A stretch of DNA of 64,000 bases, taken from NCBI GenBank assembly GCA_035772405.1, contig JAYKKM010000495.1, positions 558,001 through 622,000 of the forward strand. The letters are read 5' to 3'. The notes beneath the pieces are model-generated. The model saw nothing but the letters and a program-made list of their open reading frames with translations. It had not been told where the DNA came from and did not search any database. This DNA is from Chrysogorgia sp. JL179-B06. Lineage: Eukaryota; Cnidaria; Anthozoa; Scleralcyonacea; Chrysogorgiidae. How positions within the stretch are numbered: the first letter of the stretch is position 1; each line of letters begins with the position of its first letter. A program made the translations under genes and the position numbers. This document shows, in pieces, positions 55,601 to 64,000 of the stretch.

Positions 55601-55770
55601 CTTTGAGTTATCTCCAGGAAGAAAACATGACTCATTTTCTGATATAAATTCAGATAACGTAAGTTCTCTAAATGAGGGCTTTAATAAATGGCTGTCACAA
55701 CACAAGAAAAACCTTTTAATGAATGCTCTACTACAACTGGATGATGATATACAAGATGTAGATAACTAAC
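52655..55770 (+). pseudogene. DUF6589-type (Academ-like transposase) gene, decayed
   Basis: The N-terminal exon (about 52660-52985, donor CAACAG/GTAATA) encodes KLVEVARREKSSLLRNRG, ISSFxEINNEI-like sequence and AIAMIYSIMFRRCHEMSNLQ. From 53505: NIDWMEKVHDMRSDAQNISV, FDRVSLEHLPDTG, then IMCEFFPAFKFLHILVPTHL, KSAVVPFPVLIKENRYAEL. At about 53930-54120: RPDQPAAYIPPVASSS, IPCFGDQLSRVQFAGEGS. After a gap (54170-54840) it resumes with SAREIETLRFF, HYEDCEQLFMTASLCYTIEA, then 55134-55406 (FFIIADFKDAVREGNGKQLL, FNTYAIEMLISIIQS), and 55357-55647 (NWKGGSAKNIEIYLLQENR, GANKTTNAIERASRAAGG). This is the DUF6589 signature as I know it from sponges and corals. Frameshifts and stops are numerous. Confidence 0.75.
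54170..54840. other. Insertion or intron inside the DUF6589 gene, with a MITE-like piece
   Basis: Coding stops abruptly after the DWHSKRRFLK segment at 54165 and resumes at about 54845. The stretch includes TTAACACTTTAACTCCTAG and a TCTAATGCCAGACAATTTTA phrase (54591-54670) that matches the TTAA MITE at 59369-59480. So at least part of it is a degenerate transposon copy. Confidence 0.5.
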
Positions 55771-55892
55771 TTTTATGCTATTGTACAGTGTATAATTATA
55801 CTCACTATACATATTTAATATAATTGCAATAATACTACACCACATGCAAATTTGGTAAACATACTGTAAAATTGCTGCAACTGAACATATTG

Positions 55893-56367
55893 TACCCTAT
55901 TCCCCCACATACAGTATAAGTGCATGTGCCTATAAGTCGAAATTCAAGATTTTTCAATAATCTTCAGAGTCAAAATGGTTGCTTAGTGCACCCCTAACTG
56001 GACACAATGAGAATCAAAATAAACAACGGACGTGAAGTTCCATGGCAATACCTTGTAAAAGCACCGATAAGTGCTTCAAGTGGAGTGTGTTGTACAAGAA
56101 TATTGTGGAAGAATAGACCAAAAGCAATAATTATTGGATTTTATTACCATATAATGAACATTATCACTGTGCCAACTGTGAGACTAACAATTTATAACAG
56201 ACAATGTTAAGAAGCATGTGTATACATGTAATTATTAAATGTATGGTATTCTGTTCCCGTCTATCGAACTTGCAGATTTTGATTATTTAAAGGCACATAT
56301 GCCATTATCTGAATATTAGCACATGCACCTTTATCAAGGGTGTGCTTATATGCAGGAGAATAGGGTA
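55893..56367. mobile_element. MITE between the DUF6589 and RecQ genes
   Basis: TACCCTATTCCCCCACATA at 55893 pairs with the reverse complement of the right end (TATGCAGGAGAATAGGGTA to 56367). A second paired word, GTGCATGTGC, lies just inside the left end and as GCACATGCAC near 56318. The interior has no transposase. The ends could alternatively be inner repeats of the Academ-like element itself. Confidence 0.5.
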
Positions 56368-56539
56368 ACTTGCAATGTTGCTGTGTCTGAACTGTAAGAG
56401 TATATAGTTGATAATTCACAAATATTTATTTTTACATAGAATTAGTATATATTACACTCAGGGCATTGGCAATGCATTGAGCAAAAAGAATAACAGAGAT
56501 GGCCTATGTTTTGACTGTTTGGTTTTCCACATTGTAAAT

Positions 56540-57480
56540 ATTAAATAAAAAATTCAGGAAGCTCTCATATCTTCTCCAACATGTCTATTCTTTGAAATAT
56601 CTCTGTTATTGCAGTAAAGTGTTGCTTTGGATGGCAGCCCATCCGTGCCAGCCCTACCTGTTTTCTTAAAATGCTGTTGAACAGAGGGTGGTCCAAAATG
56701 AATTATTTCTCTAATGGAAGGAATATCAACCCCACGGCAAAAACCACTCGAACAGTTGGTGAATTAAAATTCAGTTGACTGAAAATCAATTCCTCCATTG
56801 CCAATGTTTGCATGATACTGTGCAAACAATTTTTTATTGGGAATGGGATCATCATAGGTGGGTAATATTGTGCTTTACCAAAAATGCTCTCAAACAGCTT
56901 GTAAGCAAATCGACACCATCTTAGTGGTAGATATAAAATAGTTATAGGGTATTTCATATCCATTTCCATCAACTTTTCAGCAATTGACCTCAGTATACTT
57001 TCATATGATATTTCCTCACCTTTTCTAAAGCATTTACCATAGAATATATTTGGTCTGTCTGCATCACCAATGACTTCCACTGGATTTTTCATGTTGAGGG
57101 AGTTTTTATTTTGACTATATCCATACTGTTTGCAGTAATATAGCAATTACCACAGCATTTAGGAAAAGGCGCCTAACATCCCCAGCTGGGAATAATCGGT
57201 TCTGAATTCACTACCCCTTAATAAAGAAAAAATGTAATTGATGAGTTCCTTGACCGTTTAAAGCAATATCTTGAAATTCGAATACTTATTGCTTTAATTT
57301 TAAACTCTATAGTGTACATACCATTCTAAAATGCAGTGAGCTTCGTCTACAACCACAGCTAACACAGGACGTCTGTATATATCACTGTGAAAAAGGGCGG
57401 CTCCTTCTTTACTAGACAAGCACGCTGCTGGATGTGAATACAAATTCATAATCCGCATTCTTTAGAGTTCATTGCAGTTC
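56540..57480 (-). pseudogene. RecQ-like helicase fragment (motifs II to VI)
   Basis: Minus-strand exon ending at 57322 carries SSKEGAALFHSDIYRRPVLA then VVVDEAHCILEW, the DEAH box (motif II). Donor GTATGT; the 105-bp intron ends at 57217, and the next exon (57216 down) restores phase with GSEFRTDYSQLGMLGAF. Further on: NPVEVIGDADRPNIFYGKC, EKLMEMDMKYPITILYLPL, KAQYYPPMMIPF, NSPTVRVVFA, then after a frameshift VDIPSIREIIHFGPPSVQQH and KKTGRAGTDGLPSKATLYC (motifs V-VI; Q-x-x-GRAGRDG-like). These are SF2 helicase motifs of RecQ type. Stops and frameshifts (near 57110, 56800, 56720) break it. It faces the DUF6589 gene, convergently. Confidence 0.8.
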
Positions 57481-57597
57481 TAGCAGTTCTAGAATTGCAG
57501 TTCTAGCAGTTCTGCCGACCAGCTACAGAAAATCTATGATATTCCATCTTATTCCCTCGTTGTTGTCAAAAAAGAACATGAGATCAGGTTCCTAACA

Positions 57598-57695
57598 AGT
57601 TCCAACTCCTGTGGTAGTTGTAATTTCACCTTTGAATTCCCTCATGTACGATCAACTATGCAGGATAAACAGTGTACGAAATAGAGCTGCTGTTT
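57598..57695 (+). pseudogene. RecQ helicase motif Ia exon, opposite strand, cut by a LINE
   Basis: After acceptor-like CTAACAAG, the plus strand encodes PTPVVVVISPLNSLMYDQLC followed by RINSVRNRAAVF. This is the motif Ia region of RecQ-type helicases (VISPLNSLM-x-DQ). It is on the opposite strand to motifs II-VI at 56540-57480, so it is not the missing 5' exon in place. At about 57695 it joins LINE sequence. Between the two RecQ parts lies a small tandem repeat (GCAGTTCTAGCAGTTCT, 57474-57512). Confidence 0.65.
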
Positions 57696-58825
57696 TTGAG
57701 GATTATTTGTTTGGACGATCACAATTTGTCCAGTATAACTCAGTCAACTCGGAGGTTGAAGCAGTGACTTGTGGCGTGCCACAAGGATCGATCCTAGGGC
57801 CTCTGATGTTTGTGGTTTTCATAAACGATTTAGACATTGCGCTCAAAAAGACTAACCTAATTCTCTACGCTGATGACACTGTTGTATATTACTCTGGAAA
57901 AACATCGGAAGAAATTATCAAAATTCTGAATGATGATTAACAGGAGCTGGGTAAATGGTTCAAGGAAAATAATCTGGTTATTAATATGAAGAAGGGAAAA
58001 ACGGAATTCGTTCTCTATGGAACTGCAAAACGTATTTCCATACAACAACCAAGCGGTGAGCAAATCAATGTGACTATTTGTGGTGAAAACGTTAATCAAT
58101 CTGTATCATATGATTATCTGGGTGTGACTTTGGACAGTAAATTAACTTTTACTGAATACTTGCAAAAACTTTATAAGAAGGGCTCTACCAGATTAAAACT
58201 GTTATCCACTGTACGTGAGAGTATCTCGCCATGATTGAGCCGGTATTGATGTACTGCAGTGAAGTATTTCTAGGTGATGAGCGGCAAAGTTGTAATAAAC
58301 TGCAGAATCTTCAGGAGCGTGCGAACAAGATCATTTTTGGAAAAAGGCCCGAAATACGTGGATCCATCTTTAAAATCGAAGAGAAATGGATGTAGCTGTC
58401 ACAAATTTTCAAATGTATCCATGATCTTTCACCGTTGGCGTCCTGTTTAGGCTTTTCTAAGCTGAATCATGGGAAGAACACTCGAGGAAATGGATTGAAT
58501 CTTGTCCTACCGAAGGTTAAAACAGAATCTGGGAAAAAAACATTTGCATTTCAAGGAACTAAGTTGTACAATAAGTTAACAAGGGAACTTAAAGAAGAGC
58601 GATCATTGCTGCTTTTTAAATCTAAACTTAAATTTTTCTACTCTTAGTGAAAAAACTCTATGAATTAGAATGAAACTGAACCGAGCTGTTGATTTTAAAG
58701 TTTTTAACCTTATTGTGGACTTTGTTTTTTGAAATTTTTAATGTAATGTGCAGGTCCCCTATTTATAACAGCTGTTTCAGCTGATAGGGTCAACCTGTTA
58801 AAATAAAGATTATTATTTATTATTA
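57690..58825 (+). mobile_element. 5'-truncated CR1-like LINE
   Basis: Begins within the RT (EDYLFGRSQFVQYNSV), with VTCGVPQGSILGPLMF and LILYADDTVVYYSGKT (YADD). A TAA at 57938-57940 and a frameshift near 58230 break it; later frames give SYDYLGVTLDSKLTF and KTFAFQGTKLYNKLTRELK. The 3' tail (GCAGGTCCCC ... CAGCTGATAGGGTCAACCTG) ends in AATAAAGATTATTATTTATT near 58825. The YADD-containing part is closest to the LINE at 24.5-31 kb in style. Confidence 0.8.
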
Positions 58826-59159
58826 AGATCTTTTCCACAATACACAGCTTCTAAACACAACACTTGTTTTACTCTCAAGATCATCGAAGAATAATCGCCA
58901 TTTATGACAGCAAAATGTAAACATTGTAAGAATGCAAAACATTCTAAATTCAACGATTCAAACATGGCGAGTATCAGTCAGAAGTCAGGTGAAAACATTG
59001 TTTTACGATCAGTGGTATATCAAGTGACAAGTATTGAAATATTATATCCCCTCCCTAGCATCATTTTCTATCTCCGAGATTCTGTTAGACACATGACCAA
59101 CGTTCACAAGGGTCTTTCCGCAGGGGGCGGCGGGGGTAGCGGAGGTAAGGCCCTGGGTG

Positions 59160-59325
59160 TCAGATAAGGTAGCATTAAGGCGAATGAGACTAAAAGGGCA
59201 TTGCATCAGACACAAGGAAGAAGCAGCCAGTGATATGGTACTATGGGAATCTACTGAAGGCAAAGAAAGCAGGGGAAGACCAGCAAAGTCATATCTAACA
59301 TGGTTTAAGTGAAAGAGTTAAACTC
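59160..59325 (+). mobile_element. C-terminal scrap of another LINE
   Basis: The plus strand encodes DKVALRRMRLKGHCIRHKEE, AASDMVLWEST, GKESRGRPAKSYLTWF. The R-x-L-x-GH-x2-R ... RGRP-x-SY pattern is the usual end of RT-containing LINE ORFs. Nothing upstream belongs to it. Confidence 0.55.
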
Positions 59326-59368
59326 AGAGTTAAAAAATGGGGATATTCAATTAAGTTATAAGTGTTAA

Positions 59369-59480
59369 CCCTTTCACCCAAGAACACGCTATTTGTTGTA
59401 CTGTAGTAATGTACTCTGTCTAACACCAGACAATGATACTCGTCAGTGGGAGTGCTCCCGGAACGTCAGGAGTGAAAGGG
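59369..59480. mobile_element. 112-bp TTAA MITE (piggyBac-like ends)
   Basis: CCCTTTCAC at 59369 mirrors GTGAAAGGG at 59480, with TTAA directly outside each (59365-59368 and 59481-59484). A related degenerate copy is at 54591-54700. The CCCTTT start and TTAA target are typical of piggyBac-type elements. Confidence 0.8.
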
Positions 59481-59719
59481 TTAAACAAGAGCACATACAG
59501 ATGAAGTTAACCCAAAGAGAAAAAAAGGCTTATTATTTTACCTCCTTTCAGCCTGTTTCTTTCTTGTACTCTATTGCAACAATCTTCTCTAATTTCTCAA
59601 TCACATTTGCCACACGATGGTTATGTTCTGCTATGTATGTCTCAAATAATGAGACAAATTTTTCATTGTCCAACATGTTGCAGCCTATATTTATCTATGA
59701 CAAATAATAATTATATCAA

Positions 59720-61370
59720 CTTTTTATTAAAATCCATACAGGTAACTTGACAATCTAAGTTACTTTAATTCCATTTTATTTAAATATGCTATATACTGTA
59801 GATGCCTGCACATGTCAGAACTATATTTGTTGATTTTTCCGTTAGGAGAAAAGACTGTATGTACATACATGACGTATTCCAACTGCATATAGAAACTGAT
59901 ATGTGCTGGGCCCATAGATGTATAGGCAGCATGTGTAACACGCTATCCCATTATAATATATACTAGTAGTAATCAAAGATTAGTGAAGTGCGTTCGATTT
60001 TTTATTAGTAAATTAAATTTTCATTAATTTTTTTATTTATTAAATTTTTGCATAAATTTTTATCTTGCTGACATCAGCCTGCAAAATATCACGAAGTGGA
60101 GTGGTAGAATTGTGCATTGCGGTGGTTTGCACAAAATGATCGCTGTGGGAATATGCATTGAGAACAAATAAGACGACTATTAGGCTTTGTAGAAATGTTT
60201 TTTAATACCAGTAACAGAACACTGAACAAAATAACGGCTGCAATTGCAGGTTAGCAACTTTCATAACTATCAAGTTCGTTTAACATTAATACTAGAAATA
60301 CGTATATGCAACAACCCCTCTCCCAATTGCTGTTTGAAACTTACAGTACAGTACTTCTTTTAGTTCTAAATTACTTGAATTAGATAATAGCCATTTCATT
60401 TGCTAAACTAAATAAATTTTCAGTGGACAATATCTCTCAGAGCTTTGTATTGTCTGAAATTAATTGTTTCATAGGACATCAAACTAAATACATGCAGCCC
60501 AAACTTTTTAATTTTTGAGTGCAGCAACATAATAGTGGGGGTCTACTGCTGTTTCTACCATCAATCACTAAGAAAGAAATTACTTTTATCACAATATTGA
60601 TGACTCACGAAATAATCAATGTAGTATTTAGTATATAGACACCAAAGGCTGTTGAAGGAAGAAAGTGCATCTCTATCATACAATGAGTGTCCTTTAAAAA
60701 ATCAAATTCATTCAAATGTCTATGGATGCATATAGTTCAAATGTATAGGGGTCCATTCAAATTAGATTTACTAAGACGTATTAGGGATTCTACTCCAATT
60801 GCTAGTGTGGATAGATTATATCAGTAAGTTGATAATTCTACCCATTGGACTACTGTGATGTGGAGCTAGCAGGAATATGGATAACTAAATATTGATGGTC
60901 ATAATCAGGTCTCTATGCATGTCAGGGAAACTGATCTTTTCTAAGTCGGGACTTGAAACTGATTGGTTAATAGAAATCCTAAGTTTTGTACCTTTTGTAT
61001 TAGAAGCAAGTTACATTGTGTAATGCTAGTTAGGAAATTCCATGGCATTTTAACATCATATCTACCGGTAAAGAGCTGTTTTCCATGTTTCAATTAATCT
61101 GTTCATACATGTTATATCACCATTATCTATTGCCTTAATTGACAATATGTATTGGATATGCAACTTTTGAGTTAAAATTAGTTTTTGTAACATTGTACTG
61201 TACATTTATGAATATGTGTTGAAATTTGTAACAACTGTAATTTGTTAGAAAACAAGACACCCATATATTGATACCAGTGTCAGCATTGAAGGGCCTATCC
61301 TGTATAAATATTGTATTATTGTATTATTATTGTATTATTATTATTGTTAATTAATTAGCCAGCTCAACAC
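59720..61370. other. No gene seen; AT-rich, microsatellite at the right
   Basis: No supportable open frame. A (TTATTG/TATTATTG)n tract lies at about 61300-61350 and likely forms the 3' tail of the LINE to its right, which is on the minus strand. Confidence 0.5.
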
Positions 61371-61399
61371 ACTCTGGCCCTTGCCTCCACCCACCAACT

Positions 61400-64000
61400 C
61401 TTGCTGGGCGGTAACCGAGTTGCACATGATCCCGTTGTGTCCCACTACTCTGTCTGTACCACCCCGCCAAGCACCTTCCTTATTATTGTTTCCCCTTCAA
61501 AGAGCACTGTCCTCTGCATTGTGCTTATTATTCCAATCACACTTTCCTCATCTCCAATAATCTTTTTCACTGCTGTTGTTGCCTTCTCAATACCACCTCC
61601 CAGGCGTCCGATTATTACTGGGACCACTTCCACTCTATACCCGCTTCTCCTTTCTCTGATTTCAAACACCAATTGCTGGTACTTCTGTAACTTCGTTCGT
61701 GTCGCTTCTTCGATGTTCTGTTCTTGAGGGCATGACATATCCACTATCCAAATCTTCCTCTCTTTCTCATCCTCCAGTGTCAAGTCTGGTCTGCGTGCAG
61801 AACTGGTCTTTCTCATCCTATACTCAAAGTCCCAGCACAACTTGTACCCATTCCCCTTCAGCACTTGGCCTTTCTCCCATCTAACTGTATACCATACCGT
61901 GTTGTCAGGGAGGAGACCTCTCAACAGCCCATCTAACCGCCAGCACCATCAAGGCATTGTTGTGTCCACGGAGATACTCAGTTCCTGCCAAGATCTCACA
62001 TCCTGCAAGTAGATGTTGTACAGTTTCATAATACTTCTTACACAATCTACATTTTCCATCCTCGCCTCCTATCCCACGTGACACTTTCCACTTCCGAGTC
62101 TCCACCATCTGCTCCAACACATTCATGATTCCAGCCATCTTCTGCGGTGTGATGTTTGTATTCAGCCACATAGGGCTCTCGTTCTCCTGCCCTACAAACA
62201 CTTGGCTCTGCATGGCTTTCTTCTTATAATCGTTTTTCAGCTTCGCTATGTATCCGTTCTTCATTCCTTTCTTCAACTCCGTCCAGCACCGTCCAGCATC
62301 CTGCCCAATCTTTCTCAATCTTCTCACCACCTCTCCATACTTCTTCCTCTCTAAATTCAACCTCCAATCCAAACTCACGCAGGGCTTGTTCTGCTTCCCT
62401 TTTCAGGCTCTTGTATTCACTGTTGTATTCTCTCTTCCAAGCAATCTTTATCCAGCGGCTTGAACTACATGCCATATACACTGCCACACGCACTTTAGTT
62501 TCCTTATAAACCAGCCGCAAGCATTTCAGACTGCGCCCTCCATCCTGTCTCTTCAGATAGAGCCTCTCGTCACTTGCCTGTCTGCCCAGCATACCTTTCT
62601 TGCGTAGTGTACCTTTCACCAGCATATCAAGGTCATATAACTCATTCTGGGTGAACTGGCATACATTCATGACATATGCTGCCACTGGGATGACCCTACA
62701 GTTGATCGCTCTTATGAGGTTCTTATCATACAGTTCAAGCTCTACAAGACTCTCCAACCTCTCTCGCATTACTTCCTTGATTCTCAGCAGTACTTTCTCT
62801 TTATCTATTTGCTTTCCCTGTTCTATTCCAAGGAATTTATATACATCTCCCTTCTCTGGGTCCAATGCCTCCGCCCTCTCTTCCAGTATAGGCAGTCCCT
62901 CTCCTTTAATCATCTTTCCTCTTCTAAATATGATCGCTGCACATTTCTTCACCCCGTACACCGCTCCTGTATCGTTGCTAGCTTTCACGATAATTTCATT
63001 AGCGGCTTCCATCTGATTGTGGTTTTCCTGATAGGTCTTCAAATCATCGATAAACAGACTATGCGTCCTCTTCGTGTGTCTTTCACCACGGGGTCCCATC
63101 CTATATCCTCTTGTCTCCTCCAGCAGCATTGTAACTGGGATCTCAGACAAGCAGAATCCTACCAGCGAGTAACTGTCTCGTTGTAAGAAGCCACACTTTA
63201 TTCTAATCCATCTACTCTGCCATTTGTGATTTCCAACATTCAACTCTAACCTTGTCTTCCAATTTCCCATCAGTTTCCGTATCACATTTATAAGCGACTT
63301 AGGTAATCCCATCCACTCATACACCATCAACATCCAGTCATGATGGACTTTGTCATACGCTTTCCTGTAATCGTAAAACGCGACTACCAACTCCCTCTTG
63401 TGCTCTCTCACCTCGTCCATTATACACTTATCAACAAGCAGTTGATCCACCGTCCCCAATACCCCCTCTGAGGCTCCCAGTTGTCCTTCATCCCAAATCT
63501 CATTCCGTCCAGCATGGTCCCTCATGTACCGTCCTAACAGACCAGTGAATAACTTGTACGAGGTATTTAGGCACGTTATTGGTCTATAGTCTTCCTCAGA
63601 TGACAGCTCCTCCATCTTTGGTAAAAGGACTCCTACCTAAAGTCACCCATTCCGGGATGCCCTCTGGATCTTCAATCCAGCTCTTCATTGTTTGTTCTAA
63701 GGCCTTCCAGGTCCCATTAAACTTCTTCCACCAGAAGTTCTGGATTCCATCTATACCAGGAGAGGTCCAATTCTTCCTCCTCTTTATAATTTTCCCGATG
63801 GTCTCCTCACTTATCTCAATCTCCTGTACATCCCTGATCTTCTTTCTCAACTCCTCTTTAATTTTCTCCATCCACGGCTGTTCAGTAGTAATCTTCTCTT
63901 TCTCCCACATACCTCCCCAAAATTCCACAAATCTCTCCATTGCTGGGGGCTCACCCTTAAATTTCTTTGTGTTATTCACTCTTTGTAGAAAGCCACTTCA
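61400..64000 (-). mobile_element. R2/R4-type LINE with restriction-like endonuclease, cut by window end
   Basis: Minus-strand order: 63979-63596 (pre-RT, SPGIDGIQNFWWKKFNG), 63615-62224 (RT), 62378-61905 (CCHC and linker), 61924-61445 (endonuclease). RT motifs are DYRPITCLNTSYKLFTG, GVLGTVDQLLVDKCIMDEV, VAFYDYRKAYDKVHHDWM, and LFIDDLKTYQENH (FIDD rather than the usual FADD or FVDD). Then a CCHC finger CRLCKKYYETVQHLLAGCEI and the restriction-like endonuclease RRPDLTLEDEKERKIWIVDM (PD...D/E-x-K-type) with KYQQLVFEIRE. That order is the hallmark of R2/R4-group LINEs that have a C-terminal REL endonuclease and no APE domain. Three frame changes inactivate it, and the 5' end is beyond the window. 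Confidence 0.85.

Noticed and set aside
62600..63186. Plus-strand Ser/Ile-rich frames of 138 and 125 codons
   Set aside because: They are antisense shadows of the R2/R4-type reverse transcriptase on the minus strand.
1..64000. Any bacterial-type operon, riboswitch or origin
   Set aside because: Spliced genes, LINEs and SINEs show a eukaryotic context; no Shine-Dalgarno-led gene sets were seen.

Overview
This window is AT-rich eukaryotic DNA, almost certainly from an early-branching animal (a sponge is my first guess, a cnidarian second). The reasons are short phase-consistent introns with GT/AG ends, several non-LTR retrotransposons, and families (G2E3-like HECT proteins, DUF6589 proteins with RecQ helicases, 2A-like LINE leaders) that I associate with sponge and cnidarian genomes. 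No conserved host housekeeping gene is recognisable. Nearly every gene-like stretch belongs to a mobile element, and most are broken.

Layout: 1-5.2 kb holds the tail of an unknown gene, a diverged palindrome, small transposon ORFs, a 215-bp tandem duplication and a decayed LINE with a PHD-like finger. 5.39-20.40 kb is the most striking block: two inverted repeats of about 0.74-0.80 kb enclose a rightward DDE integrase gene and a leftward multi-exon HECT ubiquitin-ligase gene that converge on each other. A 1004-bp tandem duplication and several MITEs lie inside. 20.4-24.5 kb holds a Penelope-like GIY-YIG fragment, an element with 220-bp repeats, and a coiled-coil ORF. 24.5-31.1 kb is a leftward CR1-like LINE with a 2A-like NPGP leader, split by a 2.85-kb hAT-like insertion with a visible target duplication. 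31-37 kb is mostly non-coding, with repeats and two tRNA-derived SINEs.

37.10-43.40 kb is a nearly complete unfamiliar DNA transposon: 22-bp terminal inverted repeats, TAA on both sides, and a five-exon gene for a roughly 1,380-residue protein ending in a PHD finger. 43.4-50 kb holds hairpin elements, a Cys-rich fragment and a PHD-endonuclease-RT LINE. 50.9-52.1 kb is the C-terminal half of a leftward MULE-type protein with a SWIM finger. 52.65-57.5 kb pairs a rightward DUF6589 gene with a leftward RecQ-like helicase, as expected for a helicase-bearing Academ element. 57.6-64 kb holds an inverted RecQ scrap interrupted by a LINE, a TTAA MITE, and the 3' part of an R2/R4-type LINE that runs off the window end.

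The general picture is layers of nested transposons. Insertion order can be read in several places, for example hAT-like into LINE, TTAA foldback into an intron of the PHD transposon, and MITE into satellite.
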